A stretch of DNA of 64,000 nucleotides from contig NZ_CP113162.1 in NCBI RefSeq assembly GCF_029030725.1, positions 1,796,501 to 1,860,500 of the forward strand, in the 5' to 3' direction. The position numbers were made by a program, and so were the translations under genes. Position 1 is the first letter of the stretch; the number at the start of each line of letters is the position of its first letter. The notes under the pieces were generated by a model, which was given only the letters and a program-made list of their open reading frames with translations, was not told the origin of the DNA and searched no databases. Source of the stretch: [Pseudomonas] carboxydohydrogena (GTDB taxonomy: Bacteria > Pseudomonadota > Alphaproteobacteria > Rhizobiales > Xanthobacteraceae). Below, piece by piece: positions 36,684 through 48,100 of this stretch.

Positions 36684-37087
36684 AGGCGCCGCCGCCGGTC
36701 GAAGCCGCTCCGCTCGATCAGGTCGCGTTCGGGCCGTTCCCGACCAAGATCGCGCCGTTCGTATGGAACCTGCCGTCCACGGGGTCGAACCCGCTCAATG
36801 TCGCGGGCACCCCTTCCGCGATTCCGTATACCCCGGCTGCCGGCGCTATCGTGAACTCCGGGGACCGCTGGCAGGTCTGGTCGCCCACACCGACCATCCA
36901 GAACGGCCACAATCCCGCATGGCTTGAGCAGAGCCGTTCCCCGAGGCCGGTCGATCTGCGCTCCTCGAACCAGACCGCCGGTGATGGCAGTGCACTGTCC
37001 TTCGCGGCAGCCGAGTTCACGGGAAGCAGTTCCTCGGTGCCGGCGTGGTTCAATGCGGCCGCCCGAGGCGTTAAGACTAACCCCTAA
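36680..37087 (+). pseudogene. Out-of-frame C-terminal tail of the secretion channel gene
   Basis: Starting with LKAPPPVEAAPLDQVAFGPF and PTKIAPFVWNLPSTGSNPLN, this frame has no stop until TAA at 37085-37087. It is one base off the frame of the preceding channel gene and joins it exactly at its premature TGA. Proline-rich tails of this kind (APPPxEA, then FGPFPTKIAP) follow the helical core in the long TolC-type channels of rhizobial type I systems, as I recall them. No start codon with a ribosome-binding site precedes it, so it is not a separate gene. Either a natural frameshift or an error in the sequence. Confidence 0.8.
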
Positions 37088-37274
37088 AAGGCAGGTCCTA
37101 TTAACCCGCCCAGTCCGCTGAAAGGCTAAAAATAGCCTGAATATTAGTGCGGATCGGTCGGGTCGCGGTCCGCAGGGCTCGGGATTTTCCGGGCTCGAAT
37201 CTTGAGGCCGGAAGTACGGCGATCGATTATGATCGTCAGCCGCTGGCCGGAGGGTCGGCCAAAGGACCAGGACC

Positions 37275-39515
37275 GTGAATCTTCAGGCGCGTGCAGCGTT
37301 TCCTTCCGGGCAGCCGATCGGCTCGCCGTTGCCGGATGCTGCGCCTGTGGCGGATGCGAAGCCTGAACACGATTTCTTTTCCGACGCTCTCCTGTTTGTC
37401 GCCGCCCATCACGGCCGCGCAATCACGCGTGATGCGCTGCTGTCCGGTCTGCCGGTCGAAAACGACCAGCTGACCCCCAACCTGTTCTCGCGCGCCGCTA
37501 CCCGTGCCGGGCTTGAAGTCGAAGCCACCAAGCGCGATCTCGCCGACATCCCGTCGCTCGTCCTGCCCGCGGTTTTGATCTTCCATGATCGCAGCACGCG
37601 CATCCTGATGGCGACCGATGGCGAGACGGTCGAGATCATCAATCCCTCGACCCGCAAGCGCGAACGACTCCTGATCCAGGAAATGGAGCGGGATTATCTC
37701 GGCTACGCCTTCCTGCTGCGGCCCGTCGCCATGACCACGGATCGCGTCGCGGCCGCGGGTGGCATACCGGGCAAGCACTGGTTCTGGTCGGTGGTCCAGC
37801 GCTTCGGCGCCAACTACCGCCACGTCGCGATCGCCGCCCTGATCGTCAACATGCTGGCGCTCGGAGCGCCGCTGTTCGTGATGAACGTCTACGACCGCGT
37901 GGTGCCGAACGGCGCCATTCCCTCGCTGATCGCGCTGGCGATCGGACTTGGTCTGGCGATTGTGTTCGATTTCATCCTGCGCACCGTGCGCGCCCGCATC
38001 ATCGACGTCACCGGCAAGAAGATCGACGTGGTGCTGGCGGCCGAGATCTTCGAACACATTCTCTCGATCAAGATGGCGCAACGGCCGCAATCGGTCGGCA
38101 TCCTCGCCAACCAGATGCGCGATTTCGATTCCGTGCGCGACTTCTTCACCTCCGGCACCGTGGTGTCGGCAACCGATCTTCTGTTCGCGCTGATCTTCAT
38201 CGCCGTGCTGTTCATCATCGCAGGCCCGCTCGCCTGGATTCCCCTCGCCATGCTGCCGATCATGATCCTGGTCGGCGTGATCCTGCAACGCCCGCTCAAC
38301 GACGCGGTCAACCGCTTGCAGGCCGAATCCAGCGCACGTCATGGCGTGCTGGTCGAAAGCCTCTCCTATATCGAGACGGTCCGCGCTTCCGGCGCCGAAG
38401 CCAAGATGCAGAACGCCTGGGAGCGTTCGGTCGCGGCGACCGCGCGCTCGGGCGAGGACGTGCACTTCTGGTCGACCCTGTCGCTGACCGCCGCGAGTAC
38501 CGCGCAGCAGCTCACCAGCATGATGATGATCGTCGTCGGCGTGTTCCTCATTCTCGACGGCAAGCTGTCAATGGGCGCGCTGATCGCATCCAACATGCTG
38601 GCCGGGCGCGTGCTCGCGCCGATCGCCGGCATCGCCGCCGTCATCACCCGCGCGACGCAGACGATCGTCGCCATGCGTTCGATCGACAAGCTGATGACGC
38701 TGGAACGGGAGCGCCCGGTGGGCCGCACCTATATCGCCCGCGAGGTGAAGGGAGAGTCCATCACCTTCGACAACGTCCGCTTCAAATATCCCAATGCGTC
38801 CGTCAATGCGCTGGACGGCGTCTCCTTCAAGATCAACCCGGGCGAGCGTGTCGGCATTATCGGGCGGATCGGCTCGGGCAAGACCACGGTCGGCCGGCTG
38901 ATCTCGGGTTTCTATCAACCCGATGAAGGCCGCGTGCTGGTCGATGGCGTCGATCTGCGGCAGTTCGATCCGGCGGATCTGCGCCGCGGCGTCGGCTTTG
39001 TGCTGCAAGACACCGATCTGTTCTTCGGCAAGCTGCGCGACAACATCGCGCTCGGTTATCCGGCTGCGACCGATGCCGAAATTCTCGAGGCGGCTCGCCT
39101 TGCCGGTGTCGAGCAGTTCGCGGCCCATCATCCGCTCGGTTACGATCTGCCGATCGCGGAAGGCGGCCGCAGCCTGTCCGGCGGGCAAAAGCAGGCGATC
39201 GGCCTTGCGCGCGCGCTGATCCGCAAGCCGCAGGTGCTGTTCCTCGATGAGCCGACCGCGCATTTCGACACGCGCAGCGAAGCGGAATTCCTTGAGCGTC
39301 TGAAGGCCCTGAAGGAAAAGGACATGACGGTCATCGTCTCCACCCATCGCCTGTCGCTGCTTGCGCTGGTCGATCGCCTTCTGGTGTTCGAACAGGGCAA
39401 GCTCATCGCCGACGGTCCGCGAGATCTGGTGATCGCACGGCTACAGAACACGGCGGCCGCGCAAGGCGCAAAACCCAATACCAGGCCCCAGACGGCTCCC
39501 CATGCGAAGCTCTGA
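37275..39515 (+). CDS. Type I secretion ABC exporter, LapB-like
   Basis: 746-residue inner-membrane exporter ATPase. The N-terminal region (about 30-155) is a C39-peptidase-like domain (HGRAITRDALLSGLPVENDQ), with no cysteine, so it cannot be a protease; this degenerate form is typical of adhesin/RTX exporters that do not cut a leader. Membrane domain about 155-450. ATPase motifs: Walker A GIIGRIGSGKTTVGRLI (about 530), signature GRSLSGGQKQAIGLARALIR (about 636), Walker B VLFLDEPTAHFDTRSEAEFL. The start is a GTG at 37275 (MNLQARAAFP). Overlaps the adaptor gene by 14 bp. Confidence 0.92.
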   Translation: MNLQARAAFPSGQPIGSPLPDAAPVADAKPEHDFFSDALLFVAAHHGRAITRDALLSGLPVENDQLTPNLFSRAATRAGLEVEATKRDLADIPSLVLPAVLIFHDRSTRILMATDGETVEIINPSTRKRERLLIQEMERDYLGYAFLLRPVAMTTDRVAAAGGIPGKHWFWSVVQRFGANYRHVAIAALIVNMLALGAPLFVMNVYDRVVPNGAIPSLIALAIGLGLAIVFDFILRTVRARIIDVTGKKIDVVLAAEIFEHILSIKMAQRPQSVGILANQMRDFDSVRDFFTSGTVVSATDLLFALIFIAVLFIIAGPLAWIPLAMLPIMILVGVILQRPLNDAVNRLQAESSARHGVLVESLSYIETVRASGAEAKMQNAWERSVAATARSGEDVHFWSTLSLTAASTAQQLTSMMMIVVGVFLILDGKLSMGALIASNMLAGRVLAPIAGIAAVITRATQTIVAMRSIDKLMTLERERPVGRTYIAREVKGESITFDNVRFKYPNASVNALDGVSFKINPGERVGIIGRIGSGKTTVGRLISGFYQPDEGRVLVDGVDLRQFDPADLRRGVGFVLQDTDLFFGKLRDNIALGYPAATDAEILEAARLAGVEQFAAHHPLGYDLPIAEGGRSLSGGQKQAIGLARALIRKPQVLFLDEPTAHFDTRSEAEFLERLKALKEKDMTVIVSTHRLSLLALVDRLLVFEQGKLIADGPRDLVIARLQNTAAAQGAKPNTRPQTAPHAKL

Positions 39516-40755
39516 TTTCTCCTTCGCCAATGACGTGCGGGCCGCTGCCGAGCTGAAGACGCCCCGCGCCTCGCTGATCCTGCTGGGAACGACCATTGCC
39601 CTGATGGTCGTCGGCATCATCTGGGCGCATTTTGCCATCCTCGATGAAGTCAAACGCGGCAATGCCAAGGTCATCCCCTCGCGGCAATTGCAGGTGGTGC
39701 AAAGCCTGGAAGGCGGCATCGTTCAGGAAATCCTGGTGCAGGAAGGCGATATCGTCAAACAGGGCCAGGTGTTGATGCGGATCGACGACACCAAATTCCT
39801 GGCCGATCTTGGTGAAGTCCGCGAACGTCGCTTCGCCAACGCCGCGCGCGTCGCGCGCCTCGAAGCCGAAGTCAAAGGACTGCCTAAACCGGTATTTCCG
39901 GACCGACTGGCGGAGCGCTCGCCTCAGGCCGTGCAGACCGAACAGAATGTGTTCGACGCGCGCGCCAAAAAACTCGCGCAGGATGTCGATGTGCTGACCC
40001 AGCAGGCGACGCGGCTGTCGGATTCACTGAAGCTCCTCAGCCGTGAAGTCCAGCTGACGCAAAACCTCTACGCGCAGAAGGTGGTGCCCGAGATCGAGAT
40101 GCTGCGCCTCCAGCGGCAGGAGGCCGACATGCGCGGCCAACTCGCGGAAACGCAGGCGCGCATTTCCACTGCCGAGGCCACCTTCCGTTCGCAGGCCGAG
40201 GAAGATCTCGCGAAATCCCGCGCCGATCTCGCCGTGCTCGAGGAAACCACCAAGTCGGCGCAGGACCGCGTGCGCCGCGCCGACCTGAAATCGCCGGTCA
40301 ACGGCATCATCAACAAGCTCAACGTCACGACGGTCGGCGCCGTGGTGCAGCCCGGCGCCAATCTGATGGATATCGTGCCGCTGGATGACTCGCTGCTTGT
40401 CGAGGGCCGCATCCGCCCGCAGGACATCGCCTTCATTCGCCCGCAGCAGAATGCCGTGGTGAAGATCACCGCCTATGACTCGTCGGTTTACGGTTCGCTG
40501 AAAGGCAAGGTCGAGCGCATCAGCGCCGACTCCATTGTCGATGACAAGTCTGAGCAGCGAGGCGAGAAAGGCGAGAGCTTCTATCGCGTGATCGTCCGCA
40601 CCGAGAAGAACCACCTCGGCACGGCGGAGCACCCTCTTCCCATCATTCCCGGCATGGTGGCGACCGTGGAAGTACAGACCGGGGAGAAGTCGGTGCTCGA
40701 TTACATGATGAAGCCCGCCCGCATGCTGCGCGACGAGGCGTTGCGCGAGCATTGA
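39502..40755 (+). CDS. Type I secretion membrane-fusion protein, LapC/HlyD-like
   Basis: 417-residue adaptor linking the exporter to the outer-membrane channel. One membrane anchor (LILLGTTIALMVVGIIWAHF, about 25-44), the lipoyl half-motif SRQLQVVQSLEGGIVQEILV, a long coiled-coil helical region about 100-260, the second half RVRRADLKSPVNGIINKLNV, and the HlyD signature near the C-terminus (PIIPGMVATVEVQTGEKSVL, about 387-406). The start overlaps the exporter gene by 14 bp. A 7-bp hairpin (40760-40778) without a T tail follows the stop. Confidence 0.92.
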   Translation: MRSSDFSFANDVRAAAELKTPRASLILLGTTIALMVVGIIWAHFAILDEVKRGNAKVIPSRQLQVVQSLEGGIVQEILVQEGDIVKQGQVLMRIDDTKFLADLGEVRERRFANAARVARLEAEVKGLPKPVFPDRLAERSPQAVQTEQNVFDARAKKLAQDVDVLTQQATRLSDSLKLLSREVQLTQNLYAQKVVPEIEMLRLQRQEADMRGQLAETQARISTAEATFRSQAEEDLAKSRADLAVLEETTKSAQDRVRRADLKSPVNGIINKLNVTTVGAVVQPGANLMDIVPLDDSLLVEGRIRPQDIAFIRPQQNAVVKITAYDSSVYGSLKGKVERISADSIVDDKSEQRGEKGESFYRVIVRTEKNHLGTAEHPLPIIPGMVATVEVQTGEKSVLDYMMKPARMLRDEALREH

Positions 40756-40990
40756 CGCGGCCGCCTATTCGAGGCGGCTGCGTATCGTTAACGTTTTATG
40801 GATTTGGTTTGATCAAATCCGAACTTTTCCAAAAAGCCTCGATTGACCGCGCTTTTGACAATAGTTCCCCGCCTTGGGTGCATTTAACTCTCGCGAAGCG
40901 GCACGCCCCTAACACTGGTCCCGATAACAGAAGGGACGAAGTACGGCGCGAAGACGCTGGCTGACGGTCCCGCAATACGGGACGTCAACA

Positions 40991-42031
40991 ATGTCGCCTG
41001 TCTCAAGGGTGTCCAAACCATTCGCCGCCGGCGTTGCCGCGCTGAGCGGCATGTTGCTGCTGACCGCGACAGCCACGAACGTCTCGGCGCGTGCGCGCGG
41101 CAGCGTGCAGGCCGGCGACCACGTGCTGCGCTTCGATGACGCGCCGGTGGCACCGCCGCAGGCGAAGTTCTTCACCATCAACGGCGTGCTGGCCAAGCTC
41201 GACGCCGCCAAGCGCGGCACTGGCCCGAGTGCCGCGCCCGGCAACGATGTCGAACTGGCCTCGCTGACGCCGACCGGCATTGTCACCGATACGCCTTCCG
41301 TCCAGATCACCCCAGTGAACGGCCCCGAGCCGTTCGGTCTGTTCGCGTTCCGCGCGCCGGAAGGTGCGCTGTGGAGCAAGTGGCGCGGGCTTGAAGCCGA
41401 CATGGCGAAGGATGCGGAAAGCCTGCACCGCTGTCAGAACGATACCGGCTCCTGCTCGCCCGCCGCCGCGCAGTTCGCGCGTCTCGTCGCCTCGGCAAAG
41501 GCGAAAAGCGGCCGCGCTCAACTCGAGGACATCAACCAGAACGTCAACCTCGCCATCCGCTACGTCAGCGACAGCATGCAGTACGGCGTCGCAGACCGCT
41601 GGAGTTCGGCGCTCTCCTCTTTCGCGACCGGCCAGGGTGACTGCGAGGATTACGCCATCGCCAAATATGCCGCGCTGAGCGAGGCGGGATTTGCCGCCGA
41701 GGACCTGCGTCTCGTGCTGGTGCGGGACCGCGCCGTGCGCGAGGATCATGCGGTGCTCGCCGTGCACCATGAGGGCAAGTGGCTGATCATGGACAACCGC
41801 AGCGCACTGTTGCGCGAGGACAACCAGATCTCGTCCTTCACGCCGCTGTTCGCCATCAACTATCGCGGCGTGCAACTGTTCGCCACGCCTTATGCGAAAC
41901 GCGACACGCTCGACGGCCAGACCGACACCGCACCCGCAACCGACGCGCTCGGCGCCGCCGAGTGGACCGGCGCCGAGGCCAGCACCTCGCCCGCAAATGG
42001 CGCGATCGGAGAGCTGCCGCTGCTGATGTGA
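40991..42031 (+). CDS. lapG: LapG-like periplasmic transglutaminase-fold cysteine protease (BTLCP)
   Basis: 346 residues. LapG is a calcium-dependent periplasmic protease that cuts the retention module of a LapA-type adhesin at a di-alanine site and so releases it. The catalytic triad is visible: Cys218 in FATGQGDCEDYAIAKYAALS, His253 in REDHAVLAVHHEGKWLIMDN, and Asp268 in the same stretch. The acidic residues flanking the cysteine (D217, E219) match the calcium-binding site of LapG. An N-terminal signal or anchor (GVAALSGMLLLTATATNVSA) precedes a poorly conserved linker to about 115. It stands 235 bp after the adaptor gene and is convergent with the adhesin, with which it shares a terminator. 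Confidence 0.9.
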   Translation: MSPVSRVSKPFAAGVAALSGMLLLTATATNVSARARGSVQAGDHVLRFDDAPVAPPQAKFFTINGVLAKLDAAKRGTGPSAAPGNDVELASLTPTGIVTDTPSVQITPVNGPEPFGLFAFRAPEGALWSKWRGLEADMAKDAESLHRCQNDTGSCSPAAAQFARLVASAKAKSGRAQLEDINQNVNLAIRYVSDSMQYGVADRWSSALSSFATGQGDCEDYAIAKYAALSEAGFAAEDLRLVLVRDRAVREDHAVLAVHHEGKWLIMDNRSALLREDNQISSFTPLFAINYRGVQLFATPYAKRDTLDGQTDTAPATDALGAAEWTGAEASTSPANGAIGELPLLM

Positions 42032-42070
42032 GTAATTTAGCAACGAGCCAGCGTGAATAACGAACACGAA

Positions 42071-42100
42071 AAAACCCGCCGGAGAAATCCGGCGGGTTTT
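42071..42100. terminator. Bidirectional terminator between lapG and the adhesin gene
   Basis: A perfect 13-bp stem (AAAACCCGCCGGA with TCCGGCGGGTTTT) closes a GAAA tetraloop. There are T runs on both strands: TTTTT to 42101 on the plus strand and the matching A run on the left. It separates the convergent stops at 42031 and 42123 and can end both transcripts. Confidence 0.93.
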
Positions 42101-42122
42101 TGAATGTCAGGCCATCATCAGA

Positions 42123-45100
42123 TCAGGTCAAGTGCGCCTGCTGCGCCGTGGCGTGCTGGGAATCCTGATACAGGATCGTAATCTCCGTCGGCACCGATCC
42201 TGCCGAGAATGTGGCGACCGTAGTCCATTGATTGCCGCCAGAACCGTGGCTGCCACCATCTGTATCCACCTGAAGCTGGTTGCCATTCAAACGGACGTAA
42301 TCGCTCAGTTCATGGTTGCTGCCACTATGGCTAACCGAGAACAGTGACGTCACATCGATCGTGTCGTTCTGATTCAGATGGAAATCGTCAATGATGACCC
42401 GTGCCGACGCGCTTGTCAGCATGAACGTGTCCGCACCGTCTCCGCCGTGCAGCGTATCTCCATCGCGGCCGATCAAAATATCGTTTCCGATACCGCCATC
42501 GAGCGTGTAGTGGGTGCCGCCGGTCGAGTTGTCGATGATCAGGTCGTTACCTGTCGTGCCGGTTATTGTGGAGTCGCCTGGATTACCGTCCGTCATGACA
42601 TGGACGGAGTCCGGAATCGACTCGTTCCCCGCAAGATCCTTGAGGGTGAACGAGAAGTTATCGCTGCCGGAGCTTGAGGTGTTTTTCAGCGTCGCAATGT
42701 CTGTCGATGAGTTGTCCGATATCGAGAGGCCGCTCTGACTTGAGAAGCTGCCGAACACCACAGATGTCGGATCAGATCCGGCATCCAGGAAGGCATGGTC
42801 AGTAAAGGAAACCGAAGTGCCTCCGCCGGACGTCGTCCATGTTTGAAGGATGATATTGTCGAGGTGCGTCTCCGGCGCAATATTGTCGAGCGTCAGGTTT
42901 GTATCCTGGCTGGCAGCATTACCTGCCTTATCGGACACATCAGCGTGCACCGTGATATTGCCGTTGGTGAAGGTGTGAATATCGGCCGATGAGGCCGTCC
43001 ACGAACCATTGCTCTGGACCGTAGCCGTCTCGGTCAGCACATGAGTGCCATCGGACAGCGTCACAGTGACCACCTGCCCCTGCTCGACCCCTGTCGTAGT
43101 GCCGCGAATGACGACCGCATGATCCTCTGCCGCATTGACGATATTGTCATCGGCAATGAGCGTGGCAATCGCGATCGTCGCCGTCGTATCGGTCTTGACG
43201 ATGTAGCTGGACGACGCCGAACCGACATTGCCCGCTGCATCCGTCGCCGTTGCCGTGAAGGTATGGGTGCCGTCGGACAGCGGGGTTGTCGTATAGGTCC
43301 ATGAGCCGTCGGTGCCGGCCAAGGTGGTGCCGAGTGTTGTCGACCCGTCCTTGATGGTGACGATGGAATTGGCCTCCGCCATGCCCGTCAGCGTCGGCGT
43401 GGCGTCGTTGGTCAGACCATTGTTCGCAACGGTCCCCGTGAACGGCGCGACATCGTCCGTAACGCCCGTGATGGTCGGCTTGCCTGGCGCCGCCGTGTCG
43501 ATCACAACCTCGATGACATTGCTGGTCGAACTGTTGCCGGCACTGTCCGTAACAATCGCCCGATATTGATAATCGCCATCGGCAATATTGTTCTGGTTGG
43601 TGCCGGTCGTGACCCAGTTCTGGCCGTTATCGGTCGAAACCTGATAAATAACGGAGCCGGACCCTTCGCCCGACAGATTGAGGCTGAATTTATTGTCGGT
43701 GGTGATAGGCGGGGTCTGCTGCACGCCGGTATCATTGAGGCTGCTGAAAGAGAGCGTCCCCGCAGCGGGTGCGATCGTATCGATGGTGATATTCCGCGTC
43801 GAGGTTGCAGGGTTGCCCGCCGCATCGGTGGCAATGGCTGTCAGCGACTCGCTGCCCTGACCAAAAGCCGTATAATCGCTATCGGTCAGGGTGTAGCTCC
43901 AGTGCGTCGCATCCGTTTGCGTCACCGCATGACCGTCCAACGTGACAGTTGAGCCGATTTCATTGGTGCCGGTGATCGTCACGCCAGCGGTCTTCTCCGC
44001 CAGATTGATCGTATTGTCACCGGCAACGGTGTCGATCGTGACCGTAGGCGGGGTCCGATCAATGGTCACGGCATAGGGCGCTGCGGTTGCGCTGTTCCCG
44101 GCCACGTCTTTTGCAACAGCCGTGTACAGATAAGTTCCGTCGCTCAGAGCTGTGTTCTCGTTGCTGACCGACCAATGTCCGGTGCCGTCCGCAGTCGTGC
44201 TACCTATATAGACGTTGCCACGATAGACATCGACGGATGCGCCGGCTTCAGCCGTGCCCAGAATGACAAGGCGATTGTCATTGGTCAGGTGATCGCCGAC
44301 AACGCCCGAGTCATTCTGAATTCCGGTCACGGCCACCGCGGGAGGCGTCGTGTCGATCACGATGTCGAGCGAGGTGGATGTCGGGCTGGTGTCGCCCGAC
44401 CCATCCGTCTCGAATGCAACGACGTGATGCGTGCCATCGCCGGTTAACGTGACATCGGTCGAGAACGAACCGTTGGTTACGGTCACATTGCTCGCCAGCG
44501 TTACTTCACCATTGTTCTGTATGCCGTCGTGGTTGGTGTCATCGAACAGCGTCACGGACGTGCCGTTGTCCGCCTTTCCGGCGATCGTCAGGCCGGTGGT
44601 CTGGTTAGTGATGTTGTCGCTGTTGCTGGTGCCTTGATCGTCGCTGGCGTTGAGGTCCAGGCCAGTCGGCGCATGAAGGATGTTCTTCACCGAGATCACG
44701 AGATTGGCGCCGGCCTGATCCCCGTCGCCATCCTCGACGACATAGTGGAAAGTCTCGTTCGCGTTCGCGGTCAGGTTCGAAGGAGCGGCGTAGGAATAGT
44801 CGCCCGCATGATGCGTTCCCGTATCGGCGAAGTAGAACGTCAGCGCGCCGCCCAGAGCGGTCGGCACGACGATCCATGAGTCATGATTTTCAAAGCCGGA
44901 CGGCGTCGCCCCGCCGGACGAGGTCGTATGTGTGCCGTCGAAGCTGTAAGTGACATCGCCCACCTTGATCGAGATGATGCCGTCATAGTGGCCGTTCACG
45001 GTGTGCGGGCCGTCGGCACCGAAGTTGATGTCGGCGCCGCCGCCAGTCCCACCGGCTGCGTTGTCGCTGCCGAGCAGCACGTTGCCTTCGGCACTGGAAG

Positions 45101-48100
45101 GCAGCGTGCCGGTGAGCGTTTCTGACAAGGCATTCGTATCCGTGACAACCTCTGCGGTGTCTCCGGCACGATGCGCGATCTCGCTCAGGAAGCCTGTGCC
45201 GCTGGTGCCGCCGAAACCGACCGCATAAACCGTATCGACGTGCGTATAGCTTGGATCATTCGAGCTGTTGTTGAGGAAGTTCGTCCATGCGGTTTCTTGC
45301 GCCGTGCTGAGGTGAGCGCCCGCGGTCGGATCGCCATCGCTGAGGAAATAGAGGTTTGTCGTATCCGCGGCGGGATGGGTCAGGTTCGCGTAGCCGTCGC
45401 CGGTGCTGCTGCCCACGAGTTTCGTCGCGGCGACATAGTCTGTTCCCGCCGAGAGATCGCTGTTATTCAGACTGCCCACAGCGAACTTGGCTTGACCAAG
45501 ATAATCGCCATGGCTGTTGGAATGATCCCCGATCGTGAATTGGCCGAGAAGCTCGGTCGAGCCGCTGGTTCCGAAAGTATAGATGGTGATCTGGTTGAAG
45601 GTCACGCCGGAGCTGCTCAAGAAGTTCTGAACAGCCGTCTGCATCAGTTGGAGGCGCGACTCGCCGGTATGTCCCACCTCGTCGGCCATACTCAACGAAA
45701 GGTCGAGCACGAGAATGGCGTTCATCGTGGGGTTCGATCCAGCGCTCGCGGTTTGCGAAATATCGTGCGCCTGCGGCACATCATCCTGAATATCAATGTT
45801 CAGGGTGGCATTGCCGGTGGCGCCGCTGCTGTCCGTCACCTTCAGCACGAAGCTATCGCCGTCGGTGACGATGTCCGGACCATTGTTCGGCGTCGCATCG
45901 TCAACGGGCTTGGTCAGTTCGTAGGTGTAGTTCGCGTTTCCGGTGCTCGAATCGTAGTTGGTGATGGTGAGCGTGCCGTGCGCGCTGCCGCTGGTGAAGT
46001 CGAATGTATGACTATTGCCACCGGTGATGTCCGCAATAGTCACCTGCTCGGACGACCCGCCGAGGCTGACCGTCAGAGACTGAATGGTTGAGGCGCCGTC
46101 CGCGTCGGAAAGATGGATCGTGCCGTGCGTAATCTCGCTGTCCGAGCCCGCATCCGAGCCGATAACCGAGAGCCCCGCCTCGTTCACGAGGTTATGGGCG
46201 TCGGCCGGGTTGGTCGGGTCCGTGGGATGCACATCGATCGTCGGCGGCGTGTTGTTCTGGGCCGTGACGCTGAAGTCGCCGCCGACGGGATCGCCGTCGC
46301 CATCGGTCAGCGCGACATGGAATCCAAGATCGCTCGTCGGCGTCGAGGTGGTCGTGTCGACATCAACGCCATTGAGCACAATCTTGAAGCCGCCGTTGGG
46401 GGTCTGATTATTACCGGCGAACTCGACATAATCAATCGTGGCACCCGTCGGAGCGTTGAAGGTCAGACCCGAAGTTGTGACTGCTTGATTATTAACAGTT
46501 TCAGAGCTGCCATCGGAGTAGTGCACGACATAATTGACGCTTCCATCTTTCGTGAAGCTGAAGGTTACACTGCTCGTTGCCGTGCCCGTATCCGACTGAC
46601 TGAAGTCGAAATGCAGGACATCCCCATTCGTAAATTTATTTGCATCGACTCCGAAACCGGTGCCCGAACCATTGACGTCCCCGGAGCCAGTCACCTTCGC
46701 GATCGTGTTCGCGCCATGGTTATAGGTCACGTCCACTTCGCCAGACGGCTGATGGGTATAGCTAAAGTCGGCACCGTTGACGGGAGCGGTCGTCGTATGG
46801 ATGCTGTCGAATTTCTGAATCTGCTGGTACGAATACCCTTGATCGTCAGCATTCAGCGTCAACACAAACACTTGATGGCCCGGATCAGGCTGATTGCTGC
46901 CTGACGGTGCGCTGCCGGTGTAGCCGATCAGGGTGTGCCCGTCGGCACTGACCCAGTAATGCACGGCCTGCCCGCCCGATGTCAGATTGGCTGGCGGCGT
47001 ACCAGAGAGGATTCCCGCCCCCACGCCGTCCGCGCCTGCGCTGAACGCGATCGTTCCGGTATGAATGGCGCTATCGCCAACCGTGATCGACTCGATCGCG
47101 CCGAGCGTCGGGGTGTCGTCGTTCACGGAAATCAGGAAGCTGCCCGGCGCGCTATCGTTATCGCCGTCAGTCACCTGATAGTTGACAGTGAACTGGACGT
47201 TGTCCTCGATCGTGCTGTGCGTCGGCTGAAAGACCGGATTCAGTTCGGTGACGGTGTAATTGCCAGAGGTTGCATCGGTCAGCGAGACCTGGACAACCGC
47301 GACTGTATGGCCGTTCTGCTCCTGATAGATAGTCAGGGTCATGCCGCCGTTAGTGACGACCTGTGTAAAGCCCTGGTTTGCCGGGAAGGTCGCACTTTGC
47401 AGCAGGACCGAACCCGCACCATCGGCACCAAACGTGTGCGCAAGCGTGCCCGTGGTGTTTGCAGCCGGGACGTCACCCGCGCCACCCGCATTCTGAGTGC
47501 CGTAGGTATGTACAGCGGTTTCGTCGTCGAGCTTGACGGTATCATTGGAGCCGGCGGACGGCATGGCGTCCTGGAAGTGGAGGTTGGCTCCGATGTTGAT
47601 GGTCTTGCTTGCGTCCGCGCCATCGCCATCGCCATCCGTCACGTGTGCCGACGCCGTCAACTGAATAAGGTTGTCGGCAAGCGAGGCCAGGTCGCCGGAC
47701 CCATGATTAATCGCGGCGTACTGCGTCAGCGTCACGGTGCCGTTGCCGTCAACCGATATCGAGAACACGACAGAGCTGTCGATGCCGTGAGGCGCCTGCG
47801 AGCCGGTGTAGCCGACGATCGTGCCATCGGGCAGTTCGGCCAGATAGATCTTGCCGCCAGCCATGGCCGTCAGGCCGGAGTTCACATGGTTTCCGAAACC
47901 ATTGACGCTCAGGCTGTAGTTCCAAGTCGTATCCGCTCCCTTTCCGTCCGCGCCATAGACCGGCGTCGCCGTGAACAGTGAGCCAAAGAGACCCGTCGAA
48001 GAATCGCTGCCGCCCGAAATGTCGTAGGTCGTGACCACCACGTTCACATCCGAGGCCGCGGCAACCGATACGCTCGGGCCGTCGTCGTAGAACAGAATGT

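Noticed and set aside
36660-36690. Programmed -1 ribosomal frameshift in the secretion channel
   Set aside because: No X-XXY-YYZ slippery heptamer and no obvious downstream pseudoknot; a simple indel is the better explanation.
37236-38465. Minus-strand open frame of about 409 codons opposite the ABC exporter
   Set aside because: Shadow of the exporter gene, which has all ATPase motifs; the antisense translation has no recognisable domain.
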